A stretch of 64,000 bases of DNA, taken from Roseiarcus sp963751165. GTDB taxonomy: Bacteria; Pseudomonadota; Alphaproteobacteria; Rhizobiales; Beijerinckiaceae. A program made the position numbers and the translations under genes. Numbering within the stretch: the first letter of the stretch is position 1; each line of letters begins with the position of its first letter. Below the pieces are notes generated by a model that worked only from the letters and a program-made list of their open reading frames with translations, was not told where the DNA came from and did not search any database. This document shows, in pieces, positions 51,397 to 61,197 of this stretch. The stretch is taken from NCBI GenBank assembly GCA_963751165.1, contig CAVVTP010000022.1:62001-126000 (forward strand). Reading direction: 5' to 3'.

Positions 51397-53671
51397 TCAG
51401 CCGGCCACTCTGGAAAAATCCGCGACCGCATGCACCGCGTCGCGCAGTTCGCCCAGCAGCCTCAGGCGGTTCAGGCGCAGGGTCGGATCGTCAGCGTTGA
51501 CGGTCACGTCGAGAAAGAAGGCGTCGACCGGGGCGCGGAGCGCCGCGAGCGCCCGCATCGCCCCCTCGAAATCCTCCCGCGCCACCCGCTCCCGAGCGGC
51601 GGCGCCCGCCGCGGCCAGCGCGTCGGCGAGATCCTTCTCCGCCTTGAGGACGAGGGCCGAGGGGTCGTGCGGCCCGGCGAAGGCCCCGGCGCCATCTCTC
51701 TTCTCCTCGGCCCGAAGAATGTTGGCGGCGCGGCGATAGCCGACGAGCAGGTTCTGCCCGTCCTCGGTGTCGAGCAGCCGCCCGAGCGCCTCGACCCGCC
51801 AGACGATCGTGAGCAGATCGTCCTGGCCCGGCAGGGCGAAGACGGCGTCGATCAGGTCGTAGCGCGCGCCCTTGTCGCGCAGGTATACCTTGAGCCGGTC
51901 GGCGAAGAAGTCGATCAGGCCCTTAGTCGTCGCGTGCAGCCGCGCGTCGTCGGGTACCTGCGATCGCCGCGCCGCGCGCGAGACGGCGCCGACGATCTCG
52001 TCCAGCTCCGGTCCCTTTGGGAAGCCGCGCTTCTCGAGCGACTGGACGACCAGGCCCGCCTCGTCCTCGCGGGCGAATTCGACGTCGAGAAGCGCGCCCC
52101 AGATCGCCGCGTTCAGGGGCGGGGTCAGCGGCAGCCGGAGCCCGTTCTCGAGCACGATGCGGATCACGCCGAGCGCGGCCCGCCGCAAGGCGAACGGGTC
52201 CTTGCTGCCGGTCGGCTTCTCGTCGATCGCAAAAAAACCGCCGAGCGTGTCGAGCTTGTCGGCGAGCGCGACCGCGATCGACACCGGCGAATCAGGCGCG
52301 CGGTCGCTCGGACCCTGCGGCTTGTAATGCTCCTCGATCGCCGCGGCGACGCTCGCCTCCTCGCCCTGGGCGGCGGCGTAATGGCGGCCCATCAGGCCCT
52401 GCAGCTCGGGAAACTCGCCGACCATCTCGGTGACGAGATCGGCCTTGGCGAGTCTTGCCGCGCGCGCCGCAAGCTCGACGTCGGCGCCGACCTTCGGCGC
52501 GATCTCGCGCGCCAGAGTCTCGATCCGTTCGATGCGCTCGGCCTGCGTGCCGAGCTTCTCGTGGAAGACAATGCCCAGCGCCTCGAGCTTCGCCAGGCGC
52601 TGGTCGAGCGGCTTCTCCGCCTTGTCCTTGTAGTCGGGCAGGTCGTGGAGGTCGGTCAGCCAGAAGTGGCGCGCGTCTGCAAGGCGCGCCCGGACGACGC
52701 GGGCGTTGCCAGCCGCGATCGCCCCGCCGCCGTCGGTCGCGACCAGGTTCGCGACGAGAATGAACCGGTCGGCGAGCTTCCCCTCGGCATCCTTGAGGAC
52801 AAAGCATTTCTGGTTGGCGCGGATGGTGGCCCGGATCACCTCCGGCGGAAGGTCGAGGAAGTCCGCGTCGAACGCGCCGATCAGCGGGATCGGCCATTCG
52901 ACGAGGCCCGCGACTTCCTCGAGCAGGCCTTCGTCCTCGACAAGCTCGAGCCCGTGCACGAAGGCGAGGTTCTTCGCGTCGGCGAGAATGATCGCCTTGC
53001 GGCGGTCGAGGTCGAGCACGACCTTCGCCTTCTGCAGCGCGTCGGCGTAATCCTCGTAGCGCCGGACCTTGATCGGCTCGGGCGCCATGAAGCGATGGCC
53101 GAAAGTCACGTCGCCAGACTTGAGGCAGTCGATGTCGAAGGGAACGATCTCCGACGTTTCGTGCTGGGTCGCGAGGGTGCAGACGATTCCGCGCAAGGGG
53201 CGCACCCAGCGCAAGGCGTCGGGCTTCGCCGAGGCCGCGCCCCAGCGCATCGACTTCGGCCACGGGAAGGTTTTGACGATCGCGGGGATGATTTCGGCCA
53301 GCGCCTCCGCGGTCGTTCGGCCCGGCCTCTCGATGACGCGCGACGTAGAACTCACCCTTCTTCGGGTCCTTCTCGATCTTCGCGTCCTCAATTCGGGTGA
53401 GGCCCGCGCTCTTCAAGAAACCCTAAATCGCCGCTTCCGGCGCGCCGACGCGCGGGCCCTTTCGCTCTTCGCGCAAGGTCGGCTGCGCGCCGGGTAGGCC
53501 GACCACGTGAAGGCTAAGCCGGCGCGGCGTAACGTAGGCCTGCGCGCCCTCATAAGGGAGGTTGCGGTCGACCAGGGCGTTGGTCACGAGACGCCTCAGA
53601 TCCTGCGCCGCCTGCCGCTGCATGCGGGCAGGGATTTCTTCGCTGAACAATTCGAGGAGGAGGTCGGGCAT
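51397..53671 (-). pseudogene. glyS: Glycyl-tRNA synthetase beta subunit, interrupted by a stop and a frameshift
   Basis: The N-terminus (PDLLLELFSEEIPARMQRQA to GPRVGAPEAAI) is followed by TAG at 53423-53425 where homologues have a sense codon, usually Gln, before GFLKSAGL. The sequence continues GLTRIEDAKIEKDPKKGEFY, and at about 53340 shifts frame to VIERPGRTTAEALAEIIPAI and then runs without break to the normal C-terminus near 51397. Full length is about 755 residues, normal for GlyS. GlyS is required in bacteria with the alpha2-beta2 enzyme, and glyQ next door is intact, so these are best explained as sequence errors. It is the strongest evidence that frameshifts in this window need care. 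Confidence 0.92.
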
Positions 53672-53672
53672 T

Positions 53673-54593
53673 TCAGGCGCCGCCGCCCGCGGTCTTGAGC
53701 CACGCGGCGCCGCAAGCCTTGGCGAGTTCGCGCACCCGGAGGATGTAGCTCTGCCGTTCGGTCACCGAGATCACCCCGCGGGCGTCGAGCAGGTTGAAGA
53801 CGTGGCTCGCCTTGATGCACTGGTCGTAGGCGGGGAGCGCCATCAGATGCCGCGCTCCGGCGTCGCCGCGCCTAAGCAGCGAGCGGCATTCCGCCTCGGC
53901 GTCCTTGAAGTGCTGGAACAGGATCGCCGTGTCCGCGTGCTCGAAGTTGAAGCGGGAATATTCTTCCTCCGCCTGTCTGAACACGTCGCCGTAGCTGACG
54001 CGCTCGGCGCCGTCGCGGCCGTTGAAGTTAATGTCGTAGATACTGTCGACCCCCTGCACATACATGGCCAGGCGCTCGAGGCCGTAGGTCAATTCGCCCG
54101 AGACCGGCGCGCATTCGAAGCCCGCGACCTGCTGGAAGTAGGTGAACTGCGAGACTTCCATCCCGTCGCACCAGCATTCCCAGCCAAGGCCCCAGGCGCC
54201 GAGGGTCGGGCTCTCCCAGTCGTCCTCGACGAAGCGCACGTCGTGCAGGGCCATGTCGACGCCGATCGCTCTCAGGGAATCGAGATAGAGCTCCTGCAGG
54301 GTCTCCGGGGAGGGTTTCAAGATCACCTGGTACTGATAATAGTGCTGCAGGCGGTTCGGATTCTCCCCGTAGCGCCCGTCCTTCGGCCGGCGCGACGGCT
54401 GTACGTAGGCCGCCTTCCAAGGCTTCGGCCCGAGCGAGCGCAGCGTCGTCGCCGGGTGGAACGTGCCGGCCCCGACCTCCATGTCATAGGGCTGCAGGAC
54501 GACGCAGCCCTGCCGGGCCCAATAATCCTGCAGCGTCAGGATCAGCCCCTGGAAGGATTTCGCGGGATCGAGGGACGCGTCGGCGGGCAGCAT
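53673..54593 (-). CDS. glyQ: Glycyl-tRNA synthetase alpha subunit
   Basis: This 306-residue class II synthetase subunit is highly recognisable: SFQGLILTLQDYWARQGCVV, QPYDMEVGAGTFHPATTLRS, GRYGENPNRLQHYYQYQVIL, WESPTLGAWGLGWECWCDGM and ELTYGLERLAMYVQGVDSIY (motif 3 arginine). It binds glycine and ATP; GlyS, directly downstream, binds the tRNA. The stop lies next to the glyS ATG. The frame is intact. Confidence 0.96.
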   Translation of the reverse strand: MLPADASLDPAKSFQGLILTLQDYWARQGCVVLQPYDMEVGAGTFHPATTLRSLGPKPWKAAYVQPSRRPKDGRYGENPNRLQHYYQYQVILKPSPETLQELYLDSLRAIGVDMALHDVRFVEDDWESPTLGAWGLGWECWCDGMEVSQFTYFQQVAGFECAPVSGELTYGLERLAMYVQGVDSIYDINFNGRDGAERVSYGDVFRQAEEEYSRFNFEHADTAILFQHFKDAEAECRSLLRRGDAGARHLMALPAYDQCIKASHVFNLLDARGVISVTERQSYILRVRELAKACGAAWLKTAGGGA

Positions 54594-54666
54594 TAGACCT
54601 AGCGGGTTCTTCTTAGAATTATGGCGGCGGAACCTGGAGGGACGATTTCGAGGCGACCCAGGCCCC

Positions 54667-54754
54667 GTGACTGCGAGCGCAACGCAGCAATCCAGGCGCC
54701 GAAGGGCGTCCTGCGTAGCTGAATTGCATCGTCGCTCACGGTCCTCGCAATGAC
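54667..54754. repeat. REP/MITE-like palindromic repeat
   Basis: GTGACTGCGAGCGCAACGCA at the left and the reversed GTCATTGCGAGGACCGTGAG at the right are imperfect inverted copies around AAGGGCGTCC. This is the familiar bacterial dispersed-repeat pattern of TGCGAGCG-AACGCAGCAATCC with its mirror CGTCGCTCAC-CCTCGCAATGA. It lies between the divergent glyQ and rph genes; the promoters of both must fit into the remaining 100 bp on each side. Confidence 0.6.
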
Positions 54755-54862
54755 TGCGCTTGTTCTCTAGTGACCCGTCTGCCTGCGGTCAACGCCGCCG
54801 CCCTCGTTGCTTTGGCCTCGGTCCCCCGGTAAAGCGAAGCGTTCTCTTCAAGGGTCTTTTTG

Positions 54863-55576
54863 ATGCGTCCGTCCAAACGCGCCGCCGACGAAATGCGAAC
54901 GGTCACGTTCGAGCGCGGGGTCGCGCGTTACGCCGAGGGCTCGTGCATCGTCCGCTTCGGCGACACGCATGTGCTTTGCGCCGCGTCTCTCGAGGACAAG
55001 CCACCGCCGTGGCTGCGCGGACAGGGGCGTGGATGGGTGACGGCCGAATACGCGATGCTGCCGCGCGCCACTTTGACGCGATCCAGGCGCGAATCGTCGA
55101 CCGGCCGCGTCTCCGGCCGCACCCAGGAGATCCAGCGGCTGATTGGAAGGTCGCTCCGCGCCGTCGTCGATCTGCCACGGCTCGGCGAACGCCAGATCAC
55201 CATCGATTGCGACGTGCTGCAGGCGGACGGCGGCACGAGGACCGCCTCGATCACCGGCGCCTGGATCGCGCTGCGCGACTGCATCGACTGGATGGTTCAC
55301 CGCTCGATCCTGAGGGACAGCCCGCTCAGGGACCATGTCGCGGCGGTGTCCTGCGGCGTCGTCGGCGCCGAGGCGGTGATCGACCTCGACTATGCCGAGG
55401 ATTCGACTGCGAAAACGGACGCCAATTTCGTCATGACCGGTTCGGGCGGCCTGGTCGAGGTCCAGGGCTCGGCTGAAGGCGCGCCCTTCAGCGAAAACGA
55501 CCTTCTGCAGATGATGGCGCTGGCGCGCGCCGGCATCGTCCGGCTCGTCGCCTTGCAGAAGGCCGCGCTCAGCTGA
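54863..55576 (+). CDS. rph: Ribonuclease PH
   Basis: The 237-residue phosphorolytic exoribonuclease has MRPSKRAADEMRTVTFERGV at the start, FGDTHVLCAASLEDKPPPWL, GWVTAEYAMLPRATLTRSRR, TGRVSGRTQEIQRLIGRSLR (phosphate-binding), TIDCDVLQADGGTRTASITG and DLDYAEDSTAKTDANFVMTG. It trims tRNA 3' ends. The ATG at 54863 begins the usual N-terminus. Confidence 0.95.
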   Translation: MRPSKRAADEMRTVTFERGVARYAEGSCIVRFGDTHVLCAASLEDKPPPWLRGQGRGWVTAEYAMLPRATLTRSRRESSTGRVSGRTQEIQRLIGRSLRAVVDLPRLGERQITIDCDVLQADGGTRTASITGAWIALRDCIDWMVHRSILRDSPLRDHVAAVSCGVVGAEAVIDLDYAEDSTAKTDANFVMTGSGGLVEVQGSAEGAPFSENDLLQMMALARAGIVRLVALQKAALS

Positions 55577-55583
55577 AAATCTC

Positions 55584-55608
55584 TCCCGCGCCGCGGGCGG
55601 GAAGAGGG
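55584..55608. terminator. Likely bidirectional hairpin between rph and rnd
   Basis: CTCTCCCGC, a short GCCGC loop, then GGGCGGGAAGAG form a GC-rich stem in the 57-bp space between two convergent genes. There is no long T-run, so it may act through structure more than by the classical intrinsic mechanism. Confidence 0.4.
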
Positions 55609-55633
55609 AGCGTCGCGGCAACCGAGCGAACCT

Positions 55634-56254
55634 TCACGGATAGCCGTGCGAAAAAACGTCCATATTCTCGAAGCCGGCGAGGTCGAGACGCGCCCGTTCG
55701 GGCAGATAAGCGAAAGCGGCGCGGGCGAGGCCGTCCCGGCCTTCGCGCTTAAGCATCCCGTCGAGCTTCTCGCGCAGGGCGTGCAGATGGAGGACGTCGG
55801 AGGCGGCATAGGCGAGTTGCGCGTCGGTCAGCGAGCCCGCCCCCCAGTCGGAGGACTGCTGCTGCTTGCTGATCTCGACGCCGATGAGCTCGCGGGTGAG
55901 GTCCTTCAGCCCGTGCCGGTCGGTATAGGTGCGAGCGAGCTTGGAAGCGATCTTGGTGCAATAGACCGGCGCGGCCATAACGCCGAATGCGTGGGCCAGC
56001 ACGGCGATGTCAAAGCGGCCGAAGTGAAACAGTTTCACGACTTTCGGGTCTCCGAGCAGTCTTTCGAGAATGGGAGCGCTCTTCTGGCCCGCCGCGATCT
56101 GCACGACGTCAGCGTCGCCGTCGCCGCGGGAAAGCTGGACCACGCACAGCCGGTCGCGTCCGACCGAGAGACCCAATGTTTCGGTGTCGATTGCAACGGC
56201 TTCGCCGTAAGTCCATTGGGCGGGCAGGTCCCCGCGGTGCAGCCGGACGGTCAA
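55634..56254 (-). CDS. rnd: Ribonuclease D-type 3'-5' exonuclease
   Basis: The 206-residue DEDDy exonuclease has motif I VAIDTETLGLSVGRD (Asp, Glu), motif II FHFGRFDIAVLAHAF (Asp) and motif III AYAASDVLHLHALREKL (Tyr and Asp). It lacks the HRDC domain of enterobacterial RNase D, as do the short alphaproteobacterial homologues. It trims tRNA and other small RNA 3' ends. It is convergent with rph. Confidence 0.88.
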   Translation of the reverse strand: MTVRLHRGDLPAQWTYGEAVAIDTETLGLSVGRDRLCVVQLSRGDGDADVVQIAAGQKSAPILERLLGDPKVVKLFHFGRFDIAVLAHAFGVMAAPVYCTKIASKLARTYTDRHGLKDLTRELIGVEISKQQQSSDWGAGSLTDAQLAYAASDVLHLHALREKLDGMLKREGRDGLARAAFAYLPERARLDLAGFENMDVFSHGYP

Positions 56255-56365
56255 TTCGATGCTCTTCGGACGCGATTACACAAAGTTACCCATTCTCCAC
56301 ATGCGCGGGGATGACAGCGTTGGCCACCACGCAGCCATAGCAACAGGCGTCGCGGAGCGTCAATC

Positions 56366-57488
56366 ATGAGCGGCCAGGACGCGATCGGATTTCACGTCGT
56401 CACCGGCTTTCTCGGCGCGGGCAAGACCACGCTGGTCAACCGCCTCCTGCGCAGCCCGGCGCTCGCCGACACGCTGGTGATCGTCAACGAATGGGGAGAG
56501 ATCGGGCTCGACCATTTGCTTTACGAGAGGCGCACGGCGACGCCATCCTGATCGGCAGCGGCTTCGTCTGCTGTGCGCTCCGCGACGATCTCGTCGAGAC
56601 GCTGCGCGACGTCCTTTTGCGCCGGGAATCGGGCGCGCTCCCAAGGTTCGGCCGGATTGTTCTCGAGACGACGGGACTTGCCGAGCCCGAGCCCATCCTG
56701 CATGCCCTCTTCGCCGAGCCGTCCCTTTCGTCACGTCTCGGGCTCTCCGGCGTGACGACGCTGGTCGACGCGTTGAATGGAATTCCGACCCGGCGCACCG
56801 GGAGAAGGCGCCCGCCAGATCGCGCTCGCCGACCGGCTGGTCGTCGCCAAGAGCGACCTTCTGCCGCAGGACGAGCGTGCTTTGCGCCTCGCCGAGCTCG
56901 AGGCGGTGCTGAGAGCCCTCAACCCGTCGGCGCCGATCCTCGACGGCGCCGCGGCCGAGTTCGGACCGGCGGAATTTCTTGCAGACGCACGTGCGCCGAA
57001 CCTTCCTGCTCCTGCGGATCGCTCGCGGCTGGCGTCCGATCGCGAACCCTTCTCCCCTTGGGACAAGATGGCAGGCGAAAGCCGGCCGGATGAGGGCCAG
57101 AGACCGGATTCGATGAAGAAGGATCACGAAGTCCAAAGCTTCGCCTTCCGCAGCGCCGGACCCATCGATCCCGGCGCCTTCGCAACATTCTAGTCGCTCC
57201 TCGGGTCGATGCTCGGGCCGAGGCTCCTGCGCTTCAAGGGCCTGTTCGCATTGGCCGACCGGCCTGAGGCGCCGGCGCTCATCGGCGGGGTCCCGCACGT
57301 CTTCCACGCACCGCGCATCCTGAAGGAATGGCCGGACGCGGATCACGCGAGCCGGGGCGATCGTGATCGTCGAGGGCGTCGCCGGGCGCGACGTCGAAAT
57401 CCTATGGGGCCGCGCTGATCCGCGCGCCGCAAATCGACGCGCCGGATCTCGCGGCGCCGGCCGACAACCCGCTCGCGCCGCGCAATAG
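56366..57488 (+). pseudogene. COG0523/CobW-type metal-chaperone GTPase, several frameshifts and a stop
   Basis: Pieces in turn give a CobW-family G3E GTPase: HVVTGFLGAGKTTLVNRLL (Walker A), VIVNEWGEIGLDHLLY, then after a shift near 56527 AILIGSGFVCCALRDDLVET, TTLVDALNGIPTRRTG, a shift near 56795, IALADRLVVAKSDLLPQDER (SKxD), EVQSFAFRSAGPIDPGAFAT, an in-frame TAG at about 57191, SMLGPRLLRFKGLFALADRP, and a further shift near 57360. The metal motif expected as GCVCC reads GFVCC, losing its first cysteine. With three shifts, a stop and a lost ligand, true decay is more plausible here than elsewhere in the window. Confidence 0.82.
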
Positions 57489-57544
57489 GGGATTGCTGGG
57501 GTACGAGTCAGGCGGAACGCAGTCATCGACTCGGCTACCAGGAT

Positions 57545-57632
57545 CGCACAGAGACTCCCCTCGCCCCGCTTGCGGCGAGAGGGTGGGGATCCTGACCTTC
57601 TCCCCGCAAGCGGCCGCAAGCGGGGAGAAGCA
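57545..57632. repeat. Pair of REP-like palindromes
   Basis: CCTCGCCCCGCTTGCGGCGA-GAGGG and CTTCTCCCCGCAAGCGGCCGC-AAGCGGGGAGAAG each fold on themselves and share the CCCCGCAAGCGG core. Similar units are at 26440-26475 and 61450-61490. Confidence 0.5.
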
Positions 57633-57646
57633 ACTGTGGAAATGCC

Positions 57647-58073
57647 CTATGCGTTCGTTAAGACTTTGCGGGCGCCCGGGGTAAGGGCGGGCCCCGGCTC
57701 CATCTCCTCGGCCAGCGCATAGACGCGCAGCCGATGCCCGTCGGGATCGACGGCGACGAAGCTCCGTCCGAAGTCAAGATCGGTGGGCGGCAATTCGATC
57801 GCTGCTCCTTTGCCCTTCCATTCCGTGTGGGCTGCGTCGACCGCGGCGGCGCCGTTCACCTTGAAGCCGATCTCGCAGCCGCCGCCGGAAACCGAGGGCG
57901 CGGGTCGCACGCCGTCCTTGCTCCACAGCCCGAGCGCGAGGCCGGAGGGCAAGACGAATAGGACAAAGGTCGGGCTCGTCGTCGACCGGGTCGCGCCCTA
58001 ATAGTTTCGCGTAGAACCGCGCGCTTGCCTCTGGGCTCGACACATAGAGAAGGATGGCGTTCGTATCGGTCAT
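57647..58073 (-). pseudogene. VOC (glyoxalase/bleomycin-resistance) family protein, one frameshift
   Basis: The N-terminal frame starts TDTNAILLYVSSPEASARFY, then AKLLGRDPVDDEP; the second frame, entered near 57970, gives FVLFVLPSGLALGLWSKDGV, GGCEIGFKVNGAAAVDAAHT and SFVAVDPDGHRLRVYAL. Together they make a 140-residue VOC-fold protein with the metal-side Glu region near FVAVDPDGHRLRV. The function within this large family cannot be told. It sits next to a YafY-type regulator on the same strand, a pairing often seen in proteobacteria. An assembly indel is possible. Confidence 0.75.
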
Positions 58074-58140
58074 CGGTCGTTCCTGTCGTTGGTTGGACAG
58101 GCGCGAGGTTATGATCCGATGCTGTCAGTTCCCGGCAGCA

Positions 58141-58836
58141 TCATTCACCTCTCCGTGACATCTTCTGTGCCTCCCGCCACTGCCGGAGCAGCACTTGGCG
58201 GCGTTTCGGATAGCGAGCGTCGAGCACCTCCGCTTCAAAAATCCGGTCCGTGCGGAAATGGCGGAAGTCCTGGCGCAACTCGCACCAGCCGATGAGGACG
58301 CGCGCCTGGTCGAAAAAGGCAAGCGCGAACGGCCAGACGACGCGGCCCGATGCAGCTCCGGCGCCGTCGCGATAGGTGAGCGACAGCTTGCGTTCGGTGC
58401 GGATCGCCTTGCGCAGGAGCGCAGGATCGATAACGTCAATGGGAGCTCCGGCGCTCGGCCCGATCAGCAGCGCGGAGGCGTCGAGTTCCTCTCGCAGATC
58501 GGGGGGCAGCACGGCGGCGATCCGCGCCAGCGCGCTCTCGGCCGCGTCGCGGAGGCGATCGTCGGCGCGTTCGGCGACCCAGCGGGAGCCCAGCACCAGC
58601 GCCTCGATCTCTTCCAGCCGGAACATGAGCGGCGGCAGGAGAAAGCCGGGCTTCAGGACATAGCCCACGCCCGGCTCGCCCTCGATGCTCGCCCCCTGAG
58701 CCTGAAGGCTGGCGATGTCGCGATAGAGGGTGCGGATGCTGACGCCGATCTCCTCCGCCAGCACCTTTCCGCTCACCGGACGGCGGCGCCGGCGCAGCGC
58801 ATGAAGAAGGTCGAAAAGGCGTTCCGAGCGGGACAT
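58141..58836 (-). CDS. YafY-type HTH and WYL-domain transcriptional regulator
   Basis: The 231-residue protein begins MSRSERLFDLLHALRRRRRP, followed by a DeoR-like HTH (KVLAEEIGVSIRTLYRDIAS, with LQAQGASIEGEPGVGYVLKP) and a WYL domain, here LSLTYRDGAGAASGRVVWPF and IGWCELRQDFRHFRTDRI. Regulators of this type control one or a few neighbouring genes, probably the VOC gene just downstream. The ATG at 58836 begins the conserved MSRSERL; the extension to 59040 does not match. Confidence 0.85.
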   Translation of the reverse strand: MSRSERLFDLLHALRRRRRPVSGKVLAEEIGVSIRTLYRDIASLQAQGASIEGEPGVGYVLKPGFLLPPLMFRLEEIEALVLGSRWVAERADDRLRDAAESALARIAAVLPPDLREELDASALLIGPSAGAPIDVIDPALLRKAIRTERKLSLTYRDGAGAASGRVVWPFALAFFDQARVLIGWCELRQDFRHFRTDRIFEAEVLDARYPKRRQVLLRQWREAQKMSRRGE

Positions 58837-58954
58837 GCGGTGGATTCTATACACGCCCGATACAGCCGGAAAATGCCGGCAAGTGCGTAGTTGCTCGAGG
58901 CGTTGAAGCCAATGACAGATTGCGCAGGCCATGCCCTCGCCGTAGCATCGGGCC

Positions 58955-59161
58955 ATGTCCGCGGAGAGATCGATGACCGAGTTCGATAAGCTTCGGGCGC
59001 TGTTGGACCTGCCGCGACCCGCGGACCGGGGTCCGGCCAATTTCGCCAGGGCTCACACGCGGACGCTCCGCCGCGGGCGATGGACGCGGCTCCTGTGGAG
59101 CACTTTTGTCGTCGTTACGCTCCTGGACGCAATCTATCTGCTCGCGCAGGCGCTTGGGTAA
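58955..59161 (+). CDS. Small protein with one C-terminal membrane segment, unknown function
   Basis: The 68-residue frame has a polar front (MTEFDKLRALLDLPRPADRG) and one hydrophobic helix near the end (RLLWSTFVVVTLLDAIYLLA). The two possible starts are 58955 and an internal ATG at 58973, neither with a strong ribosome site. No family was recognised. It lies between two minus-strand genes and could be real but poorly supported. Confidence 0.35.
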   Translation: MSAERSMTEFDKLRALLDLPRPADRGPANFARAHTRTLRRGRWTRLLWSTFVVVTLLDAIYLLAQALG

Positions 59162-59208
59162 GTCCTTCTGTTCCGGGCCGATCGTCCGAAACCGGAAACG
59201 GCGGGAAC

Positions 59209-61023
59209 CTACTGCGCCGCCTCCGCCATCGCGGTCAGCGCCGCAGCGCCGGTTTCGAACTGAAGCCGCGCAAGGCGCGCGTAAAGGCCGTTCGCGGCGA
59301 GGAGCGAAGCGTGAGTTCCTTCTTCGACTACGCAGCCCGCCTCGATGACCAGGATGCGATGCGCATTGACGATGGTCGCGAGCCGGTGGGCGATGACGAG
59401 CGTGGTCCGGCCCCGCATCAAGGTTTCGAGCGCACCCTGAACCAGGGTTTCGCTCTCGGCGTCGAGGGCCGAGGTCGCCTCGTCGAGCAGGAGGACCGGC
59501 GCGTCCTTGAGGAGGGCGCGGGCGATGGCGACCCGCTGGCGCTCGCCGCCCGACAGGTTCGCGCCGCGCTCGCCGAGTTCTGTGTCGTAGCCCTGCGGCA
59601 AGGCGGTGATGAAGCCGTGCGCGGCCGCCTGCTTGGCCGCGGCGACAATCGCCTCGCGGGTCGCGTTCGGCGCGCCATAGGAGATATTGTCGGCGACGCT
59701 GGCCCCGAAAATGAACGCGTCCTGCGGCACGAGCGCGATCTCCGATCGCAAAACAGCCGGATCGAGTTTTGAAACGTCGACGCCGTCGAGCGTGACCTTT
59801 CCGCGTGTCGGGTCGTAAAACCTGAGCGCCAGCTGGAACAGGGTCGACTTGCCCGCTCCGGACGGGCCGACGATGGCGACCACCTCGCCGGGCGCGACGT
59901 GAAAGCTGATGTCCCGCAGCACCGCGTCCTCGTTCCGGCCCGGATAGGCGAAATCGACCGAATCGAAGGCGAGCTCGCCGCGCACGGGCTTGGGCAGAAC
60001 CGCGGGCTTCAGGGGCGCCGCGATTCGCGGCCGGACCGCGAGCAACTCGCCGATGCGCTCCGCCGCGCCTGCCGCCTGTGACACCTCGTTCCACACTTCA
60101 GACAATTGCCCGAGCGCACCCGCGCCGAACACGGCGTAGAGAACGAACTGCAGCAGCCTTCCTCCCGACATGCGGTGAGCCACGACGTCCTGTGCGCCGA
60201 GCCAGAGGATCATGACGACGCTGCCGAAGGCGAGGAAGAGCGCCGCCGCGGTGACGATTCCGCGCGCCTGCGCCATGTGGCGCGCCGCCTCATAGGCGCC
60301 GTAGGCCGCCTCGCGGTAGCGGCCGGCGGTGAACGCTTCCGCCACGAACGACTGCATGACGCGAACGGCGGTAAGACTCTCGGTCGCGAAGGCGGTCGCC
60401 TCGGCGAGCGTGTCCTGGGCGCGGCGCGAACGCTGGCGCACGGCTCGTCCAGCCGCGAACAGCGGCAGCACGATGACCGGAATGGCCGCGAGCACGAAGG
60501 CCGACAGTTTCGGACTGGTCACGACCATCATGCCGATCGCGCCGACAAACATGAAGATATTGCGCAGCGCGATCGAGGCGGAGGAGCCGAAGGTCGCCTT
60601 GATCTGCGTCGTGTCTGCGGACAGGCGCGAGGCGATCTCGCCGGTCTTTTCCGCGTCGAAGAAGCCTGGATCGAGCCGCGTCAAATGGGCGAAGAGGTTC
60701 GCGCGCAGATCCGCGACCACCCGCTCGCCGAGCGTCATGACGAGGTAGTAGCGCGCCCCGGAAGCGAGCGCGAGTACCGCGACGACGCCGAGCATGCCGA
60801 GGAAATAGACGCGGATAAAGGCTGCGTTGGAATCCGAGAACCCGAAGTCGATCATCCGCCGGACCGCGACCGGCACGACCAGCGTAGCGGCGGACGCGAC
60901 CATAAGCGCGGCGAGCGCAGCGAGAATCCGACCCCGATAGGCGAGCGCATAAGGCAGGACCGATTTCAGGGCGCGGAGCGGGGCTCGGGACGGCTTCGAA
61001 CCGGCGTTTGCGGCAGCGGTCAT
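59209..61023 (-). CDS. MsbA-like ABC exporter (permease fused to ATPase)
   Basis: The 604-residue half-transporter has six membrane helices over the first 320 residues and a C-terminal ATPase: Walker A VGPSGAGKSTLFQLAL, Q-loop ALVPQDAFIFGASV, signature NLSGGERQRVAIARAL, Walker B VLLLDEATSALDAE and the H-loop IAHRLATIV. Its TolC-independent homodimer form exports lipids or drugs. The substrate cannot be told from sequence; annotation as a lipid A or multidrug exporter would be a guess. The ATG at 61023 precedes the first soluble stretch; the frame extends to 61065. Confidence 0.88.
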   Translation of the reverse strand: MTAAANAGSKPSRAPLRALKSVLPYALAYRGRILAALAALMVASAATLVVPVAVRRMIDFGFSDSNAAFIRVYFLGMLGVVAVLALASGARYYLVMTLGERVVADLRANLFAHLTRLDPGFFDAEKTGEIASRLSADTTQIKATFGSSASIALRNIFMFVGAIGMMVVTSPKLSAFVLAAIPVIVLPLFAAGRAVRQRSRRAQDTLAEATAFATESLTAVRVMQSFVAEAFTAGRYREAAYGAYEAARHMAQARGIVTAAALFLAFGSVVMILWLGAQDVVAHRMSGGRLLQFVLYAVFGAGALGQLSEVWNEVSQAAGAAERIGELLAVRPRIAAPLKPAVLPKPVRGELAFDSVDFAYPGRNEDAVLRDISFHVAPGEVVAIVGPSGAGKSTLFQLALRFYDPTRGKVTLDGVDVSKLDPAVLRSEIALVPQDAFIFGASVADNISYGAPNATREAIVAAAKQAAAHGFITALPQGYDTELGERGANLSGGERQRVAIARALLKDAPVLLLDEATSALDAESETLVQGALETLMRGRTTLVIAHRLATIVNAHRILVIEAGCVVEEGTHASLLAANGLYARLARLQFETGAAALTAMAEAAQ

Positions 61024-61197
61024 TCTCTCACGAGGCTCCAATCTTCCAGTGGCTTTACGGACCATGTTTCAGCCGAATTCAAGGCCGCCGCCTGCGACCT
61101 ATTGCATCGCCACGACCCTTCGGCGTATAGGACCGCCAACCAAAGAGCCGCCGGGCCGCCGGACGGCTCTTCATTTATTGCGCCAGAGATCTCGACG

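Noticed and set aside
51430..53400. A 656-codon open frame on the plus strand across glyS
   Set aside because: It is the antisense shadow of glyS, whose codon bias keeps the opposite strand open; its translation is Arg/Glu-rich and resembles no family.
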